Assembly (NCBI GenBank): GCA_024742695.1
Contig: JANSXY010000010.1
Coordinates: 50,554 to 114,553 of the forward strand
Length of the DNA stretch: 64,000 nucleotides
Source: Paracoccaceae bacterium
GTDB taxonomy: Bacteria > Pseudomonadota > Alphaproteobacteria > Rhodobacterales > Rhodobacteraceae
Direction of reading: 5' to 3'
A program made the position numbers and the translations under genes. Shown here one piece after another: positions 60,491-64,000 of this stretch. The notes beneath the pieces are model-generated. The model saw nothing but the letters and a program-made list of their open reading frames with translations. It did no database searches and was not told where the DNA came from. The stretch's first letter is position 1, and each line of letters starts with the position of its first letter.

Positions 60491-61195
60491 ATGCTGGAGA
60501 GGTTGAACACCGCGCTGAGGCGCTTCGAGGCGCGGCTGCGCGACCGCTACGGCAGCGACATCTCGACGCCGGCGGCGCGGCGCGCGGCGTGGTGGCATTT
60601 CCAGCTGATCGATCATGCCTTCCTGCGGGTGTTCTGGACCAATCTCGACACCGTGGCCGAAGGCGTCTACCGCTCCAACCAGCCCTCGCCCGCGCGGCTG
60701 GAACGCTACCGTGACATGGGCATCCGCACGGTGATCAACCTGCGCGGCGCGGCGCGGTCCTCGCCGATCCTGTTCGAGGCCGAGGCCTGCGCGCGCCTGG
60801 GGCTCCGGTTCGTGTCGGTCGAGGGGTTTTCGGCCCGCCGGCTGCCGGAGCTTGCCGCGATCCGGGCGCTGGAGGCGCTGTTTCGCAGCCTGCCGCGGCC
60901 CTTCGTGATGCATTGCAAGTCCGGGTCCGACCGGGCCGGGCTTGCCTCGGCGCTCTACCTGCTGTTGATCGAAGGCCGCCCGGCGGCCGAGGCGGCACGC
61001 CAGCTGCACTGGCGCTACATTCATCTCAAGCGCACCGACACCGGCGTGCTGGACCACATGCTCCGGGTCTATGCGCGCGAGGGCGAGGCGCGCGGCATCG
61101 CCTTCACCGACTGGCTGGAGACGGGCTATGACCCCGCCGCGATCACCCGATCCTTCGAGGACTGGCGCCTTGGCCGGGCCCCGCGCGAGGGCTAG
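60491..61195 (+). CDS. Cytoplasmic dual-specificity/tyrosine phosphatase-like protein
   Basis: A 234-residue protein with a complete PTP/DSP P-loop: H141-C142-KSGSD-R148 followed by AGLASALYLLL. The general-acid loop may lie near SVEGFSARRLPE. No signal peptide is seen. It resembles the bacterial 'protein tyrosine phosphatase' group with GVYRSNQPSPARLERYRDMG (residues 58-77), found in Siw14/DSP-like proteins acting on phosphotyrosine or inositol pyrophosphates. The intact P-loop contrasts with the altered one at 33174-33842. It is followed by ygfZ after 39 bp. Confidence 0.87.
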   Translation: MLERLNTALRRFEARLRDRYGSDISTPAARRAAWWHFQLIDHAFLRVFWTNLDTVAEGVYRSNQPSPARLERYRDMGIRTVINLRGAARSSPILFEAEACARLGLRFVSVEGFSARRLPELAAIRALEALFRSLPRPFVMHCKSGSDRAGLASALYLLLIEGRPAAEAARQLHWRYIHLKRTDTGVLDHMLRVYAREGEARGIAFTDWLETGYDPAAITRSFEDWRLGRAPREG

Positions 61196-61234
61196 CCACT
61201 GGCGTCACTGCACGGCGCGCCTATATTCGGCCTC

Positions 61235-62023
61235 ATGGCGCAACGGGGGACGAAGATGCAGCGCGAAGAGGCGGCCGACCGCAGCGTGATCCGGGTCAGC
61301 GGGCCGGAGCGGGCGCAGTTCCTGCAAGGACTGGTCACCAACGACGTCGGGCGGTTGTCCAGCGGGCCGGTCTATGCCGCGATTCTCACCCCCCAGGGCA
61401 AGTACCTTGCCGATTTCATCCTGGTGGCAGAGCCCGAGGCGATCCTGATCGACGTGAAGGCGGAAATGGCCGGGCCGCTGCTGCGCCGCCTGGGCCTGTA
61501 CCGGCTGCGCGCGAAGGTCGACATCGCGGCGACGGACCTGCACGTGCATCGCGGCCTCGGCCCCGCACCCCAGGGCGCCTGGCCCGATCCGCGGCACCCG
61601 GCGCTGGGATGGCGGGCCATCCGGGCGGAGGCCGGCGGGCCGCCCGCGATCGACTGGGACGCGATCCGTGTCGCACACGCGATCCCCGAAAGCGGCGTGG
61701 AACTCGTGCCCGACGACAGCTTCATCCTCGAGATGGGGTTCGAGCGGCTGAACGGTGTCGATTTCCGCAAGGGCTGCTACGTCGGGCAGGAGGTCACCGC
61801 GCGGATGAAACACAAGACCGAACTGCGCAAGGGGCTGGCGCGGGTCAGCATCGGTGCGCAGGTTCCGGTCGGCACCCCGGTGATGGCCGGGGACCGTCCG
61901 GCCGGTGCCGTCCTTACCCAGGCGGGCGGCGAGGCGCTGGCCTACCTGCGCCTCGACCGGGCCGGCGGCGAGATGACGGCCGGGGAAGCCCGGCTGCGGC
62001 TGCTGGAGACGGCCGGCGGCTGA
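61235..62023 (+). CDS. ygfZ: YgfZ/GcvT-like folate-binding protein for Fe-S cluster maintenance
   Basis: A 262-residue GcvT-fold protein with the hallmark KGCYVGQEVTARMKHKT (conserved Cys near residue 184) of the YgfZ family. In E. coli YgfZ supports folate-dependent assembly or repair of some Fe-S enzymes, such as MiaB. It is separate from the DmdA-like GcvT protein at 36 kb. The start may be MAQRGTK (61235) or MQREEAA (61256). Confidence 0.9.
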   Translation: MAQRGTKMQREEAADRSVIRVSGPERAQFLQGLVTNDVGRLSSGPVYAAILTPQGKYLADFILVAEPEAILIDVKAEMAGPLLRRLGLYRLRAKVDIAATDLHVHRGLGPAPQGAWPDPRHPALGWRAIRAEAGGPPAIDWDAIRVAHAIPESGVELVPDDSFILEMGFERLNGVDFRKGCYVGQEVTARMKHKTELRKGLARVSIGAQVPVGTPVMAGDRPAGAVLTQAGGEALAYLRLDRAGGEMTAGEARLRLLETAGG

Positions 62024-62036
62024 CCGCGCCGCAAAA

Positions 62037-62150
62037 GCGTTAACGCAAGGTTGATCGAATCCCCACAACCCCTATATATGCGGTCTGACCGGGTGAGGCT
62101 TCGACGAGATACGGTATCCGCAAAGACAAGCTATGCACATGACGCATAGC
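62037..62150 (+). promoter_or_regulatory. Promoter region of the DUF6280-like gene with palindrome and leader hairpin
   Basis: GCGTTAACGC (62037-62046) is a perfect 10-bp palindrome. Immediately after it TTGATC (62051-62056) and TATATA (62073-62078) form a candidate -35/-10 pair with a 16-bp spacer. In the presumed 5' leader, GCTATGC-ACATGAC-GCATAGC (62130-62150) is a perfect 7-bp stem-loop. The leader would be about 155 nt before the ATG at 62243, long for such a small gene. Confidence 0.55.
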
Positions 62151-62242
62151 AGCTATTACAAACGGACGATACCGAATCCCGCCGGAAAGGCCATATTCGC
62201 CCCACGCCACCAAATGCAAGAGCAATAAGAAAAGGACGCGAC

Positions 62243-62563
62243 ATGCGCGACTTCGTCGACGGCACGGCTTTCAACTACGAACAGGGACAGCGGGCGCGGA
62301 AACTCTTCGCGGCCGTGGTGCTTGCTGCGCTCGATGACGCCATTGCCGACGACAAGAAGTATGGCAACGGTCCCGAGCAGATCGCGCGCTGGGCGCGGTC
62401 TCGCGACGGGCGCGAGGTTCTGTCCTGCGCCGGGATCGACCCCAACGAGCGTGTCGTCACGGGGCTGATGGATTTCGTCGCCAAGGGGGTGCGCACCTCG
62501 GTCGCGCTGTCGCGCGAGGAAAGCGAGCGTCGGCAGGCGGCGGAAGAGGCCGAAGCGGCCTGA
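62243..62563 (+). CDS. DUF6280-like small protein
   Basis: A 106-residue soluble protein with MRDFVDGTAFNYEQGQRARK at its start and DDAIADDKKYGNGPEQIARW and GLMDFVAKGVRTSV further on. I recognise this as a strongly conserved small Rhodobacterales family, to my recollection DUF6280; function unknown. The C-terminus is Glu-rich. AAGGACG precedes the start. It has a strong promoter-like region and its own terminator, so it is a monocistronic, probably highly expressed gene. Confidence 0.85.
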   Translation: MRDFVDGTAFNYEQGQRARKLFAAVVLAALDDAIADDKKYGNGPEQIARWARSRDGREVLSCAGIDPNERVVTGLMDFVAKGVRTSVALSREESERRQAAEEAEAA

Positions 62564-62587
62564 TCGCCGGTCGATCGCCACCCTGCC

Positions 62588-62620
62588 AAACGCGCCCCCC
62601 GGGGCGCGTTTCGCGTTTTT
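62588..62620 (+). terminator. Strong rho-independent terminator of the DUF6280-like gene
   Basis: AAACGCGCCCC (62588-62598) and GGGGCGCGTTT (62601-62611) are perfect 11-bp arms around a 2-nt spacer, followed by CGCGTTTTT. It sits 24 bp after the stop, between two convergent genes. Confidence 0.85.
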
Positions 62621-62631
62621 GGGCGGCCCGA

Positions 62632-64000
62632 TCAGACGTCGCGGTTGAAATCGTGCGCGGCCAGCGCCGCCTCGATCTCGCGCTGCACGAGCTTGCGCAG
62701 GTTCCGGGTCAGCCGTTCGCCAAGGGCGCCGCGCAACTCGTCGCGGACGACACCGGCGACAAGGTCGCGCAGGGCGGCTTCGTCGATCGAGAGCGCCGGT
62801 TCGGCGGGCGTGGCCTCTGTCTCCTCCGGCACGCTGGCCTCCGCTTCCACGGCCTCTTGCGTCTCGGCGGCGGGATCGGTTGCCTCGGGCGCGACCGTGG
62901 CGGCGGCGGCGGCCATCGCCGCCGAAGCCTGCCATTCCGGCCCGGACCCGCTGACGGCTTCGGCGGCCTCGGTTGCGGCGGCCTCGTAGTCGGCGGCCGC
63001 GTCCAACGTGGCGGTCTCGATCTCCGCCGCAGCCGCGTCGCCGTCAAAGGTGTCCGGGGCCTCGGCCTGAACCTCCGCCTCGGCCAGGCTGGTGTCTTCT
63101 GGCGCAGCCGTCACCACACCGTCATCGGCGGCGCCGGCCAGTTCCCCGGCCTCGCCCCAAGCCGCCTCGGCCTCGGGTTGCGGCACGGTTTCGGCCTCCG
63201 GCACATCGGCCGTGCCGGCATCGGATGTCTCGGCGACGGCGGCATCCGCTTCCTCGCCATCGACAGCCTGATCCGGGTCGGCCAGCGTCGGGGCCTTGGC
63301 GGCCCCTGCGGCGGCTGGCGCGTCGGACTCGGCCAGGCCGTCTTCCCAGATGAAGCCGCGACGGGGCTCCTGTGCAACCGTGTCCTCGTCCGCGGCCGCT
63401 TCGTCGCCCGGCGCAGCGTCGTCGGACTCGCCGAAATCGACCATGAAGCCCTGGCGGGCGACGGCGCCCTCCCGCGGCGCGGCGTCGACCGGCCGGGCAT
63501 CGGATGCGATGGCATCGTCGAGCGACGCCGCGGCCATGTCCCAGGCCGCTTCCGGCGCTTCGGTCACGGTCTCCGTCGCATCGGGCAGAGTGTCTTCCTC
63601 GCCGGCCATGTCCGGCGTCATGTCCCAGCGCGCCGCCGTCTCTTCCGGCGCGAAGTCGTCGGGCGCGGCCTCGTGCGCAACGGCGGCTTCCGGCTCCGGC
63701 TCCCACGCCGTCCCGGTCTCTTCCGGCGCGGCCTCCGGCTCGCCGGCGACCGTTTCCCCGGCGACGGGGGGCGCTTCATCCCACGCCGTCTCTTCCGCCG
63801 CGATCTCTTCGGGCGCCGCCTCGTCCGCCACGGCGGTTTCCGTCTCCGGCTCCCATGCCGTCCCGGTCTCTTCCGCTGCGGCCTCCATCTCGTCGGCCAC
63901 CGTGGCCCCGGCGCCGGGGGGCGCCTCCTCCCACGCCGTCTCTTCCGCCGCGATCTCTTCGGGCGCGGCCTCGTCCGCCACGGCGGTTTCCGTCTCCGGC
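62632..64000 (-). CDS. Large acidic repeat protein, N-terminus beyond the window
   Basis: The open frame runs from the stop at 62632 to the edge, at least 456 residues. Most is Ala/Glu/Asp-rich and low in complexity, with few aromatic residues. At the visible N-terminal end a 50-residue unit (VADEAAPEEIAAEETAWDEA...) repeats at least twice in full. The C-terminus has a different, basic helical segment, LRDLVAGVVRDELRGALGER, then LTRNLRKLVQREIEAAL, of a kind I recall at the ends of Rhodobacteraceae proteins of unknown role. It could be a disordered linker protein with a C-terminal interaction motif, PopZ-like in character, though that is only analogy. No start can be given. Confidence 0.8.
   Translation of the reverse strand, partial: PETETAVADEAAPEEIAAEETAWEEAPPGAGATVADEMEAAAEETGTAWEPETETAVADEAAPEEIAAEETAWDEAPPVAGETVAGEPEAAPEETGTAWEPEPEAAVAHEAAPDDFAPEETAARWDMTPDMAGEEDTLPDATETVTEAPEAAWDMAAASLDDAIASDARPVDAAPREGAVARQGFMVDFGESDDAAPGDEAAADEDTVAQEPRRGFIWEDGLAESDAPAAAGAAKAPTLADPDQAVDGEEADAAVAETSDAGTADVPEAETVPQPEAEAAWGEAGELAGAADDGVVTAAPEDTSLAEAEVQAEAPDTFDGDAAAAEIETATLDAAADYEAAATEAAEAVSGSGPEWQASAAMAAAAATVAPEATDPAAETQEAVEAEASVPEETEATPAEPALSIDEAALRDLVAGVVRDELRGALGERLTRNLRKLVQREIEAALAAHDFNRDV
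63682..64000. repeat. Tandem 150-bp repeat within the acidic protein gene
   Basis: Two full copies (63682-63831 and 63832-63981) are nearly identical by eye, including the block around CACGCCGTCTCTTCCGCC. A third begins at the window edge (63982-64000) and a degenerate copy lies on the downstream side (below 63682). In protein this is a 50-residue period, so copy changes would stay in frame. Confidence 0.85.

Noticed and set aside
1..64000. CRISPR arrays, rRNA genes and insertion sequences
   Set aside because: No regularly spaced repeats with unique spacers, no rRNA sequence and no transposase were found; the only long tandem repeat is coding.

Overview
The window is very GC-rich, densely packed DNA from an alphaproteobacterium, most likely of the Rhodobacteraceae/Paracoccaceae. 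The clues are gene content and style: an Mrp antiporter operon with fused A+B subunit, PutA without its own DNA-binding domain beside an Lrp-type regulator, a carnitine dehydrogenase fused to a thioesterase, a PleD two-receiver diguanylate cyclase, a DmdA-like GcvT protein, an ECF sigma/EF-hand/Spy-like cluster, and small alphaproteobacterial families (DUF3572-, DUF983-, DUF6280-like). No insertion sequence, prophage, CRISPR array or rRNA operon was found. The only tRNA gene seen is tRNA-Leu(TAA).

Layout. 1-6.4 kb: end of a VOC-family gene and the mnhA-C-D-E-F-G antiporter operon (minus). 6.7-8.4 kb: adenine deaminase. 8.4-10.1 kb: an H-NOX-fold gene overlapping a GGDEF gene. 10.2-13 kb: MttB-family methyltransferase, HAD phosphatase, DUF3572. 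13.1-14.5 kb: pleD. 14.5-16.7 kb: ECF sigma factor, small membrane protein, Spy-like protein and an EF-hand protein. 16.9-20.8 kb: DUF983, NUDIX, EamA transporter, desaturase, XRE regulator. 20.8-24.7 kb: carnitine degradation operon. 24.8-28.8 kb: ImuA-like protein, MFS transporter, metG, cold-shock protein. 29.0-34.5 kb: an operon of exported proteins around a kinase-like protein. 35.1-38.2 kb: cytochrome c, DmdA-like protein with an Lrp regulator, tRNA-Leu. 38.3-46.2 kb: META-domain protein, putR/putA, rhomboid protease, metF/metR. 46.2-48.4 kb: TadG-like and TadE-like proteins. 48.6-54.3 kb: suhB, thioesterase, an orphan molybdenum hydroxylase, a PLP decarboxylase with a divergent Lrp regulator. 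54.3-64 kb: valS, aminotransferases, DUF305, a tyrosine phosphatase, ygfZ, a DUF6280-like gene and an acidic repeat protein running off the end.

How the genes work together. Several units concern nitrogen and one-carbon metabolism: carnitine to glycine betaine, proline to glutamate (PutA), THF-linked methyl transfer (DmdA-like GcvT protein, MetF) and an MttB homologue. Three Lrp/AsnC regulators each sit beside one catabolic gene. Two diguanylate cyclases point to c-di-GMP control.

The strongest candidate for an undescribed system is the operon at 33842-29030 (minus). It encodes an exported PTP-like protein with a degenerate catalytic loop, an exported protein with a catalytic-loop-like DRxxN motif, an exported metallophosphoesterase, a DUF4956-like membrane protein and an exported propeller-like protein. 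I read it as a possible extracytoplasmic phosphotransfer module. A second lead is the H-NOX-like protein lacking the heme histidine, coupled to a diguanylate cyclase. A third is the TadE/TadG pair, with a 20-residue poly-aspartate tail and a beta-helix-like repeat. All family calls were made by eye from translated sequence, without database searches.
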